Part shown: positions 48,190 to 55,919 of the stretch, in pieces
Numbering within the stretch: position 1 is the first letter of the stretch
How the letters are laid out: each line of letters begins with the position of its first letter
Notes under the pieces: model-generated
The model's input: only the letters and a program-made list of their open reading frames with translations
Told to the model about the DNA's origin: nothing
The model's database searches: none
Program-made: the position numbers and the translations under genes
Origin: Bartonella sp. HY328
Lineage (GTDB): Bacteria; Pseudomonadota; Alphaproteobacteria; Rhizobiales; Rhizobiaceae
Reading direction: 5' to 3'
Assembly: GCF_025449335.1 (NCBI RefSeq)
Contig: NZ_CP104883.1
Location: 3,092,501 to 3,156,500, forward strand
DNA length: 64,000 bases

Positions 48190-49053
48190 TTAATTGACCT
48201 TCGCGCTAACCGTCATCGTGCTTAACGCACCAACAAGGTCTATATGGGCTTTAATCGGTAAGTGGTCAGAGGCAACTTTCGCCAAAGCACTTTTATGCAC
48301 TTCTACAGAACTTACCAAGTTTTTAGGATATGCAAAAACTCGATCTAACGCCAAAATAGGAAAGCGAGCAGGGAAGCTAGGAAGCGTACCCATAGCAAGA
48401 TCAAACAGTGGTGAAAGACTAATTAGTGACGAACCTTTACCAATACGCCACTCATTAAGATCACCTATCAATAAGGTTGGCATATCGGGGCGTGTTTCAA
48501 GATAAGCCAAGATGGTTTTTGCCTGCTGGATACGCGAGCGATGCAACAAGCCAAAATGTGCGCCAATAACCCTTAAAGGCCCATAGGCCAAATCAAACTC
48601 AACAATCACAGCACCACGTGGCTCTAAACCGGGCAAGCTTATCTGATGGACATCCTTGATGTCGCCATTGCGAAAAAACAGCCCATTTCCATGCCAGCCA
48701 TGCCCCATTGACGACATGGCTTGTATAGGAACTGGCTTTAATCCTGTCCGCTCTTTCAAATAATCTAGATCTAAAAGACCAATGCGCTCACCAAACCGCT
48801 TGTCAATTTCCTGTAAACCAACAATATCTGCATTAAGTTCTGAAATCACATTAACGATACGTTCAGGATTAAATATTTTATCAAGGCCCACACATTTATG
48901 AACATTATAGGATGCAATGACCGTATCACCACCTTCTCTATCTGCTGATATCGGGCGATGACCGCGACGATTTCTAATCGCTGAATCGACATTTTTGCGC
49001 AACGTCGTACTATTAAGCCGAGGAATAGAAAACCGTTTTTTCTTTTTTTCCAT
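48190..49053 (-). CDS. Endonuclease/exonuclease/phosphatase family protein
   Basis: The 287-residue product has a basic N-terminus (MEKKKKRFSIPRLNS) and an EEP fold: ASYNVHKCVGLD (about 47-58), IVGLQEIDKRFG with the metal-binding Glu (about 79-90), GAHFGLLHRSR (catalytic His region), LLIGDLNEW (Asp/Asn pair, about 194-202), ALDRVFA and a final SDHLPIKAHI (Asp-His pair). The catalytic set is complete, so an active Mg-dependent phosphodiesterase or phosphatase is likely; DNA, phospholipid or other substrates are all possible. The neighbouring cardiolipin synthase makes a lipid-related role conceivable but unproven. The ATG at 49053 has AGGA seven bases upstream; the TTG/GTG-started longer frame is rejected. 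Confidence 0.88.
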   Translation of the reverse strand: MEKKKKRFSIPRLNSTTLRKNVDSAIRNRRGHRPISADREGGDTVIASYNVHKCVGLDKIFNPERIVNVISELNADIVGLQEIDKRFGERIGLLDLDYLKERTGLKPVPIQAMSSMGHGWHGNGLFFRNGDIKDVHQISLPGLEPRGAVIVEFDLAYGPLRVIGAHFGLLHRSRIQQAKTILAYLETRPDMPTLLIGDLNEWRIGKGSSLISLSPLFDLAMGTLPSFPARFPILALDRVFAYPKNLVSSVEVHKSALAKVASDHLPIKAHIDLVGALSTMTVSAKVN

Positions 49054-49622
49054 TTTTATTTCCTCGCAGGCAATTCGCCCCATAAGTCTATTACCAGCTT
49101 GTTAAGGTCAAGACCTAAGCCCTTGAATAAAGATAAACAAGCATAAAGATAAACAAGAATAAACAAAATCACAAAGAATAATTGCTCAATTATAATTGAT
49201 AATATTTTAAGTTTCGTTATTCGCCCTATTTAACCTCTCAATAGCAACCAAATTGCCATAACGAGATTACGAATATATGAAAATAGGGACGCAGAAATAA
49301 TAATTTCTTATCAGCATTCACAACGAGACCACCATCTAAAAATTGTTCTGACTGAGTCTAAAAGATTGCTGCTAAAATTTTTGGCACAAACTGCAAAAAT
49401 ATTTCTTAAACCACACTTTAATTCATATATTTAAAACTTTATTCCAATTTATATTAAATATACAAAATATTTTACTATTAACGCAACTATTTTAGGTGAG
49501 GCACGTTCTTGATTTAAAAGCTGTATTTCAATAGCGTTAGGTAAACTATTCTAATTATGGTTGCATGTCTGCTTAACCGGTCTGCTTTACTGGCAGCAAG
49601 CCCCACCAAAATGGAGAGTCTC
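49054..49622. other. Intergenic region, 570 bp
   Basis: AT-rich spacer between divergent genes, expected to hold both promoters. I see no further gene, RNA or repeat. Confidence 0.45.
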
Positions 49623-50423
49623 ATGACACATAAAAATCGTCGGCATTTTATTTTTGCGACATTATTGGGTTTAGCAAGTTTGTTAGCCTCGACCTTCGCG
49701 CATGCTGATATTGCAAGCGGCGTACCTGAAAGCATTGCTAAAAAGGGTGAATTAGCAATTGGAGTGGAGGGTACTTATCCGCCGTTCAATTATCAGGACG
49801 AGAATGGTGATCTTGTTGGTTTTGAAATTGATTTCACCACTGAAGTTGCAAAACGTTTGGGCCTTAAGGCTAAATTTTATCCAACCAAATGGGATGGCAT
49901 TTTGGCATCTCTTGGCTCTGGCCGAATTGACGTTATAGCCAATCAAGTAACAATCACACCTGAGCGAGAAAAAGCCTTCGATTTTTCAATACCCTACACC
50001 ATTTCCGGCATCCAAATCATCACGCGACCCGAGTTAAAAGATGAATTAACATCACCAGAAAAGCTGGCTGGTCATGCGGTAGGGGTTGGGCTTGGCACCC
50101 ATTATGAACAATGGCTGAATGAACATGTACCTGGCGTTGACGTTCGTACCTATGATGATGAGGCAACAAAATATAATGACCTTAAAGCAAAACGCACCGA
50201 TGCTGTACTCAATGATCGTCTGGTTGCTGCTGACTATGTGAAAAAAACAGGTAATATTTTTGTTCCAGCTGGCGAACCTTTTGCCAAACAAGAACAAGGC
50301 CTAGCTTTTCGCAAAGACCCCGCCTTTCAAGCTGCAATCAACAAGGCAATCACCGAGATGAAAGCTGATGGCACTTTAAAATCTATCTCTGAAAAATGGT
50401 TCGGTGTCGACGTTTCCGAATAA
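49623..50423 (+). CDS. Periplasmic amino acid-binding protein (cystine/polar amino acid type)
   Basis: Family 3 solute-binding protein of 266 residues with a Sec signal peptide (MTHKNRRHFIFATLLGLASL... cut after HADIA, about residue 30). The mature domain starts GELAIGVEGTYPPFNYQDE, continues VGFEIDFTTEVAKRLG and KWDGILASLGSGRIDVI, then NQVTITPEREKAFDFSIPY, which is closest to the FliY/TcyA-like cystine-binding branch. The ATG at 49623 is favoured by GGAG six bases before it; an ATG at 49611 and the longer frame from 49557 are less likely. It is the first gene of a three-gene importer with the permease 24 bp behind. Confidence 0.9.
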   Translation: MTHKNRRHFIFATLLGLASLLASTFAHADIASGVPESIAKKGELAIGVEGTYPPFNYQDENGDLVGFEIDFTTEVAKRLGLKAKFYPTKWDGILASLGSGRIDVIANQVTITPEREKAFDFSIPYTISGIQIITRPELKDELTSPEKLAGHAVGVGLGTHYEQWLNEHVPGVDVRTYDDEATKYNDLKAKRTDAVLNDRLVAADYVKKTGNIFVPAGEPFAKQEQGLAFRKDPAFQAAINKAITEMKADGTLKSISEKWFGVDVSE

Positions 50424-50446
50424 AGACGCATTTGAAAGAAATCCTA

Positions 50447-51121
50447 ATGCAAGAAAGTCTTAGTCTCATCATCCAATCCGTCCCGTTTTTACTACGGGGC
50501 GCTTTGTATACCATTGGCCTCAGTGTCGTTTCTATGCCACTTGGATTAATTCTTGGTTTTTTTCTAGCTCTTGCAAGATTATCGCGTTCGCGCTGGCTGA
50601 ACTGGCCAGCAAGAACTTATATATCTTTTATTCGCGGCACCCCCCTTATTGTGCAGCTTTTTCTTATCTTTTATGGCCTACCGCAAGTTGGTATTACTTT
50701 CTCTCCCATTACGGCAGCATTAATTGGCCTCACCTTAAGCGTTGCTGCTTACAATGCTGAAATTATACGCAGTGCTATTTCGTCGATAGACCGCGGACAG
50801 TGGGAAGCTGCCGCGACCATTGGAATGACGCGTTTTCAAACAATGCGGCGGGTAATTTTACCGCAAGCAGGCCGTATTGCGTTACCTGGCATTTCCAACA
50901 GTTTTATTTCACTTGTAAAAGATACTTCACTTGCAGCAACCATTCAAGTTCCTGAGCTATTTCGTGAAGCGCAATTAATTACTGCCCGCACTTTTCAAAT
51001 ATTTGCAATGTATTTGAGTGCAGCAATGATTTATTGGCTATTGTCAACTATGCTTGCATCCTTGCAAAAATCGCTTGAAACGCGCTTTAATCGCCATATA
51101 GAACAAAGATCGGATGTTTAA
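50447..51121 (+). CDS. Amino acid ABC transporter permease
   Basis: The 224-residue integral membrane protein has about five hydrophobic segments and the HisM/GlnP-type ABC-coupling loop: EAAATIGMTRFQTMRRVILPQA (about 124-145, written here in part) with the conserved EAA...G. The N-terminal part contains FIRGTPLIVQLFLIFYGLP, a strong signature of polar amino acid permeases (TcyL/YecS branch). A single permease gene suggests a homodimer. Its stop overlaps the ATPase start by eight bases. A GAAAGAAATCC stretch lies before the ATG at 50447. Confidence 0.92.
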   Translation: MQESLSLIIQSVPFLLRGALYTIGLSVVSMPLGLILGFFLALARLSRSRWLNWPARTYISFIRGTPLIVQLFLIFYGLPQVGITFSPITAALIGLTLSVAAYNAEIIRSAISSIDRGQWEAAATIGMTRFQTMRRVILPQAGRIALPGISNSFISLVKDTSLAATIQVPELFREAQLITARTFQIFAMYLSAAMIYWLLSTMLASLQKSLETRFNRHIEQRSDV

Positions 51122-51881
51122 AATGCCGCAAAAACCAATGATCGAAGTTCGTGGCCTTAAAAAGAAATTTGGTAAAACCGAGGTTCTAAAAGGCATAGAT
51201 CTTAATGTTGCGACTGGCGAAGTGGTTGCAATTATTGGCCGCTCAGGTTCCGGCAAAACTACAATGCTACGTTGTCTTGATGGACTTGAAGAAGGAAATG
51301 CTGGCACAATCCGCATCGGTGAGCAAACGCTAAATTGTGCAATCCCACTTGCTAAACAAAAAAAGCGCTTACATCAATTACGTCTTCATACGGGTTTTGT
51401 TTTTCAAAACTTTAATCTTTTTCCTCATCGCACGGCATTGGAAAATGTTATTGAGGGATTGATTATCGTAAAAAAAATGCCAAAAGTTGAAGCTGAAACA
51501 CGCGGCATGGCACTCCTTGAACGGGTCGGCTTAGCGCAAAGAGCACACGCCTACCCTGCTCAACTCTCTGGTGGCCAACAGCAGCGCGCCGCTATTGCCC
51601 GCGCTTTGGCCATGGAACCTGATGTTATTCTGTTCGATGAACCAACATCCGCCCTTGACCCTGAATTGGTCGGTGAAGTACTTGACGTGATCCGATCATT
51701 AGCTGAAGAACACCGTACAATGATCATTGTAACCCATGAAATGAATTTTGCGCGCGATGTAGCCGATAGAACCATATTCATGGATGACGGCATCGTTGTT
51801 GAGCAAGGCCCATCAAAAGCTTTATTTAATGAGCCAACACAAAGTGCAACCCGCCATTTTTTAAGAAGATTACATGATTAA
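51114..51881 (+). CDS. Amino acid ABC transporter ATP-binding protein
   Basis: The 255-residue ATPase of the polar amino acid uptake family has Walker A GRSGSGKTTMLRCLDGLE (about 42-59), Q-loop FVFQNFNLFPHRTALENV (about 94-111), signature LSGGQQQRAAIARALAM (about 151-167), Walker B VILFDEPTSALDPE (about 171-184) and the switch His in IIVTHEMNFARDVADR. It drives import by the permease and binding protein upstream; the closest pattern is the cystine (TcyN/YecC) or general polar amino acid group. The start could be 51114 or the ATG at 51123. It ends the operon; a palindromic element follows. Confidence 0.93.
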   Translation: MFKMPQKPMIEVRGLKKKFGKTEVLKGIDLNVATGEVVAIIGRSGSGKTTMLRCLDGLEEGNAGTIRIGEQTLNCAIPLAKQKKRLHQLRLHTGFVFQNFNLFPHRTALENVIEGLIIVKKMPKVEAETRGMALLERVGLAQRAHAYPAQLSGGQQQRAAIARALAMEPDVILFDEPTSALDPELVGEVLDVIRSLAEEHRTMIIVTHEMNFARDVADRTIFMDDGIVVEQGPSKALFNEPTQSATRHFLRRLHD

Positions 51882-51937
51882 TATTTTTTATTTAGAAAAT
51901 TAATGGCTTTGCTTTTTTTTAAATGCTTGAGCACTTT

Positions 51938-52040
51938 AGAGCGTTTTTCCAAAAAGTGTGAAGCGGTTTTCGCAAAAAAACGCGGTGTAAGCAATGGATT
52001 AGAGCGCCGATCTGATCCAATCAGATCAAAATGCGCTCTA
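51938..52040. repeat. 103-bp palindromic intergenic element (Bru-RS/RIME-like)
   Basis: The element begins AGAGCGTTTTTCCAAAAAGT followed by GTGAAGCGGTTTTCGC and ends with ATCTGATCCAATCAGAT and AATGCGCTCT. The outer ends AGAGCG and CGCTCT are inverted, and it contains inner palindromes. The GTGTGAAGCGGTTTT phrase is a hallmark of intergenic mosaic repeats widespread in Hyphomicrobiales (Bru-RS in Brucella, RIME in rhizobia); the assignment rests on my memory of those elements. It follows the ABC operon and may serve as its 3' structure. Confidence 0.75.
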
Positions 52041-52321
52041 GCCATAATGCCTTAGGGCCCAGACCTCTTATCCCATAAATATTCTTCAAATCTTTATTAA
52101 AAATAAAATGCCTTATAAAATAATATAAATTATGGAATATTGTGTTTTATATTTAAGACATAAGTCAATCTTATTTTGATAAACTCTTGCATCACCGACA
52201 AGAATAGCATTTAAATATTTCCATTATTTAAAAGTTATTATCGATCTTGATGCTGACGAGCGTTGTCGCAACATTGCCGTATGTGATAAAGAACAATAGT
52301 CTTATTGTGCAAGGAAAATTT
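52041..52321. other. Spacer between the palindromic element and the DUF4424 gene
   Basis: About 280 AT-rich bases. TTAGGGCCCAGACCTCTTAT at 52051-52070 faintly resembles the arm of the miniature element at 264, without a partner. Otherwise nothing is seen. Confidence 0.35.
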
Positions 52322-53173
52322 ATGAAGCCAATGCATATTATTTTTAAAATTTTAGCACTGGCTATCAGCCTTTTTTCCTTTGCAACGATAGCAACCGCCA
52401 ATGATAGTGGCGCAAAATTGGTTGGTGGTGGTCTTGTGCTGCAAAAGCTTGAAAATATCGCCATGGTATCAGAAAATCTTTATATTTCTGAAGACAAAAT
52501 CATCGTCGATTATGTTTTTGAAAATACATCAAACCACGACATTACTACGATTGTTGCCTTTCCCTTGCCGCCCCATCCTGTCGAACCCTATAGCGATACT
52601 GGTGCAGGTGTAACGGCAGCACCAGATGCAATTGCTGATAATTTTGTCAATTTTAAAACTTTTGTCGACGGCAAGCGAGTTAAAACTCAATATAAAAAAG
52701 AACAAAAAATTGGCTTTGCTGAAGTTGAAGATCAAGAAATTTTCCAAATAACCTATTATTGGCAGCAGAATTTTCCTAAGGGTAAAAAAATCAAAATCCG
52801 CCACGAATACAGACCAATGACAGGTAGTGGTATACCGCGAACACCCAATGAATTTGAAGAAATGGTAACAAATGAATATTGCCCTGATAATGGTTTTCGC
52901 GCGGCTATTGCAAAAATGAGAAAACAAAATGAGTGGGCTGGCTGGCGCGACATCGGTTATATTTTAAAAACTGGCGGCAATTGGGCTGGCGGTACCATTG
53001 GCGATTTTCGCCTCGTGGTAGACAAAGGTGCACCAGATGCACTGGTCACATTTTGCGGTAAAAATGTCAAAAAAATCAGCCCTACCCAATTTGAAATGAA
53101 AGCTAAAAACTATAAGCCTAAAAATGACCTTTATATTTTCATCATAAAAGATAGAGAAAAAAGCCCGTTTTAA
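52322..53173 (+). CDS. DUF4424 family exported protein
   Basis: The 283-residue product begins with a signal peptide (MKPMHIIFKILALAISLFSF..., cut near ATANDS, about residue 24). The mature protein is a beta-rich domain: GGGLVLQKLENIAMVSENLY, then DYVFENTSNHDITTIVAFPLP, then RHEYRPMTGSG and a Cys in NEYCPDNGFRAA. These fit the DUF4424 family of secreted or periplasmic proteins with no known function. The ATG at 52322 has AAGGA before it; the longer frame from 52247 lacks a ribosome binding site. Flanked by an ABC operon and an MFS gene with no obvious link. Confidence 0.75.
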   Translation: MKPMHIIFKILALAISLFSFATIATANDSGAKLVGGGLVLQKLENIAMVSENLYISEDKIIVDYVFENTSNHDITTIVAFPLPPHPVEPYSDTGAGVTAAPDAIADNFVNFKTFVDGKRVKTQYKKEQKIGFAEVEDQEIFQITYYWQQNFPKGKKIKIRHEYRPMTGSGIPRTPNEFEEMVTNEYCPDNGFRAAIAKMRKQNEWAGWRDIGYILKTGGNWAGGTIGDFRLVVDKGAPDALVTFCGKNVKKISPTQFEMKAKNYKPKNDLYIFIIKDREKSPF

Positions 53174-53316
53174 CTTAACAAATTTGGGGTGGTTGAACGG
53201 CATAAATTTGCAGTTTTCCAACAGAATTAAGCAACATAAACAATAGCTCCTCCTTTTCTCACATCATATATTGGAAGTTCTAAAGGCTCAAACATCATTT
53301 AAAGGATTTAAAATCA

Positions 53317-54591
53317 ATGACCGAAACACGCTCCAATGATTTTAAAATTGCTATGTTAAATAGTTTAGCCAGCATTTTTTTGTTTTGCTTTTTAGCATCA
53401 ATTTTAGAGGGGCAATTTTGGCAGCTTTTCCGGTATACTTGGAGCGTAAATTCCTCTATGCCATTACTTTTCTATTATACAACTGATATATTGCCTATTT
53501 ATCCCGTATTGGGAGGCTTAATTTTTGGCTTTTTGGCAGATCGGTTCAATCAAAAATTGATACTAGCTTTTACTGCTCTCTTTTTGATGATAGCAAGCCT
53601 TTGTTCACTTACTGAAGCTCTCGCGTTTTTCAATGAAAATATAATGATTTTTGTCATATTTTACGCCTTTATCGGCACAATTATTATGATGGGCGCCGAA
53701 ATTGCAGTTTCTACTGCCTTAATTTTTAATTATTCTCCCGCTACTAAACGAGGTTTTTATACGAGCTTGGTACCACTCATAATAGTGGCTGTTGTCTTGG
53801 CTATAATGATTATGAACATTTCAATGATATTCATTACGTCTCAGTATTGGGATACGTGGATCTTCGTCTTTTTTATTTCTATTTTGTCTTTTATTATATT
53901 TATTCGTCGCTCATTGTTATTACGGTTAAATTTTGACATAAGCAATAAATGTAGCAAAGGCAATAAGCGCGGATTGACCAAATTTATACATGTTATTTTA
54001 TTCAGTCAAATCACTGTCATTTTTATTTTACATTGGCAATATCTAAACAAAATAACGCGCTTTTTAAGTGGGCGGGATCTGACGAATGGCGCTTTATATT
54101 TGTTTGCGTTAAAAGTAGTTGGAATATTAATCTTTGTAATCATGCTAGCAATATGGGGGAAAATAATCGATAAAACAAGCACTTATAAAGTCTTCACCAT
54201 AGGTCTACTCGGCTCATTACTGCTTATTGGGCCAAGCTATTGGTGCCTTTCAAATATCGATCATAGTGCAAAACTTATCATCCCCATTTTATGGTTTGGA
54301 ATTTTCGCTTCCGCACTCATTGCGCCGCTTGCAAATTTAATTCTTGAATTGGTATCTTCTAAAACGCGGTCAATGGCAACCTCACTCCTTACCATTGGCG
54401 TTTTGTTTTTACCCTATTTTCAATATAGCTCTGGTCTGGCCATGTTAAGTCGTTTTATCTACTTCACAAGTGATTTTACTATCATCGCTATTTCGATGAT
54501 GAGTTTAGTCTTAGCTTTTATCGCAATGTTGCTATCAAAAAAGTTAGATGCATCTAAGCACAAGGCTATTAATCATGAAATTTTTGAATAA
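53317..54591 (+). CDS. MFS transporter
   Basis: The 424-residue, very hydrophobic protein has about 12 predicted membrane segments. The loop after the second segment carries the major facilitator motif A in the form GLIFGFLADRFNQK (about 68-81), and a related, degenerate loop AIWGKIIDKTSTYK occurs after segment 8 (about 279-292). It looks like a member of the metabolite:H+ symporter (ProP/KgtP-like) group, though diverged; the substrate cannot be inferred. Codon usage and composition are more AT-rich than the neighbours (many ATT/TTT codons), partly explained by hydrophobicity. AAAGGATTT lies before the ATG. Confidence 0.75.
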   Translation: MTETRSNDFKIAMLNSLASIFLFCFLASILEGQFWQLFRYTWSVNSSMPLLFYYTTDILPIYPVLGGLIFGFLADRFNQKLILAFTALFLMIASLCSLTEALAFFNENIMIFVIFYAFIGTIIMMGAEIAVSTALIFNYSPATKRGFYTSLVPLIIVAVVLAIMIMNISMIFITSQYWDTWIFVFFISILSFIIFIRRSLLLRLNFDISNKCSKGNKRGLTKFIHVILFSQITVIFILHWQYLNKITRFLSGRDLTNGALYLFALKVVGILIFVIMLAIWGKIIDKTSTYKVFTIGLLGSLLLIGPSYWCLSNIDHSAKLIIPILWFGIFASALIAPLANLILELVSSKTRSMATSLLTIGVLFLPYFQYSSGLAMLSRFIYFTSDFTIIAISMMSLVLAFIAMLLSKKLDASKHKAINHEIFE

Positions 54592-54876
54592 ATAGCCTTT
54601 AATTAAAGCATCTTAAAACAAAACTGGGTTAACAACAGCAATTGACTGGGTAAAATCATAATCCAAACCAATAACCGATTTTGACCCAAAATCAGGAAAA
54701 ATAAAACTCGATTTTTTAAATGTCCTCTAAACATTATGCGCGGCGATTGAGTCGTTTTTAATAAAAAACTAAAAAACCTTCAAATTTTAATCAAGTTTTT
54801 CAAACGATTAAAACAATATTTTTGCACAATTTTTTGCGTTTTCTCAATCTTTTGATCGAAAAAATGCTTTCTTGCT
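54592..54876. other. Intergenic region before the sdh operon
   Basis: AT-rich DNA without a supportable gene, forming the upstream part of the sdh promoter region. Confidence 0.4.
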
Positions 54877-54890
54877 TTGACGTGGATCAA
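54877..54890. promoter_or_regulatory. FNR/FixK-type box upstream of sdhC
   Basis: TTGACGTGGATCAA fits the TTGAY-N4-ATCAA consensus of FNR/FixK/FnrN regulators. It lies about 233 bp before the sdhC start, which would allow redox control of succinate dehydrogenase if the promoter is near it. The match is by eye; binding is not shown. Confidence 0.55.
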
Positions 54891-55122
54891 AATCCGCATT
54901 AGAAGCAAAGCAAGCTGAGCGGCGTTTTGCGCCGTTGCCAAGCCGTACGCCCGTGAACGTGACCTTTAATCCGATTCATTAGGCAGTCGGTCGAATGTGT
55001 GAGGAGTTCTCCTTGCACGGCAGAAAAAGCTGTTTTGGTTCTTTAAGAATGAAAACGGATTCATTATTTTGCCGATATTGTTTTTTGCAATATCACGATC
55101 ACATGTCAGGTCAGGAACGCTC
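54891..55122 (+). other. Long, GC-richer leader of sdhC, possibly structured
   Basis: Between the FNR box and sdhC the sequence becomes noticeably GC-richer (54910-55030) and has local hairpins: CGGCG-TTTTG-CGCCG (about 54922-54936) and GGAG-TT-CTCC (about 55003-55012). This looks like a transcribed leader or small RNA rather than plain spacer; I match it to no known riboswitch. Confidence 0.4.
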
Positions 55123-55521
55123 ATGACAGATACGACACCTTCTGGACGGCCACTTTCACCCCACGTTCAGATTTACCGTTGGCCGATTACGATGGCAATG
55201 TCTATTGCCCATCGCGCGACAGGTGGCGCGCTTTATTTCGGTACATTTTTATTTGCTGCTTGGATTATTTCTGCAGCATCGGGTGAAGATGCTTTTGAAA
55301 AAGTTAACTGGCTTTTTGGCTCGTTTTTAGGGCGCACCATATTATTCCTTTATACTTTAGCGCTTGTTCACCATCTCGTTGGTGGTGTTCGCCATTTATT
55401 CTGGGATACCAATCCTGCGCTTTTAGAAAAAAAATTGGCGACTAAAACTGCTTGGTCTACCATTGTGATTTCTGTTGTTTTGACACTCCTTATCTGGATT
55501 GTCGGCTATATTGTGCGCTAG
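55123..55521 (+). CDS. sdhC: Succinate dehydrogenase cytochrome b556 subunit
   Basis: Membrane anchor of complex II, 132 residues, three membrane helices. Signatures: PLSPHVQIYRWPITMAMSI then HRATGGALYFG (about 28-38; the conserved Ser and Arg/His of the quinone site), and LALVHHLVGGVRHLFWD (about 84-100) with the haem-ligand His. The ATG at 55123 has AGGA six bases upstream; the in-frame extension to 55069 is not supported. First gene of sdhCDAB. Confidence 0.95.
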   Translation: MTDTTPSGRPLSPHVQIYRWPITMAMSIAHRATGGALYFGTFLFAAWIISAASGEDAFEKVNWLFGSFLGRTILFLYTLALVHHLVGGVRHLFWDTNPALLEKKLATKTAWSTIVISVVLTLLIWIVGYIVR

Positions 55522-55530
55522 GAGGGTGTA

Positions 55531-55914
55531 ATGAAAGATTTTAGAACACCGCTTAATAAAAGCATAGGTCTTGGCTCAGCGAAACATGGAACTGACCATT
55601 TTTGGCGCCAACGCTTGACTGCCTTAGCCAATGTGCCACTTTTTATTTTCTTTATCATTCTTCTCATCATGCTGGTTGGTAAAGATTATGCAACGGTTGT
55701 AAGTTATTTAGCCAATCCAATCATTTCAGTCGTTATGGCAGTTATGGTTGTTGCAAGCATATATCATATGAAATTAGGTATGCAGGTCATTATTGAGGAT
55801 TATTTCCCAAATCATGGTTTGCGTACCATTTTGCTTGCGCTTAATATTTTCTTTTGTTTCATCATGGGTGCTGCTTGTCTTTTAGCACTCGTAAAAATCG
55901 CTTTGGGAGGTTAA
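55531..55914 (+). CDS. sdhD: Succinate dehydrogenase hydrophobic membrane anchor
   Basis: Second membrane anchor of complex II, 127 residues with three hydrophobic helices. The SdhD signature includes HFWRQRLTALANVPL and YHMKLGMQVIIEDY (about 89-102), whose His is the haem b ligand in relatives and whose Asp-Tyr lies at the quinone site. It has a strong AGGAGGG ribosome binding site overlapping the sdhC end region, and sdhA follows within 5 bp. Confidence 0.95.
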   Translation: MKDFRTPLNKSIGLGSAKHGTDHFWRQRLTALANVPLFIFFIILLIMLVGKDYATVVSYLANPIISVVMAVMVVASIYHMKLGMQVIIEDYFPNHGLRTILLALNIFFCFIMGAACLLALVKIALGG

Positions 55915-55919
55915 ATTCC

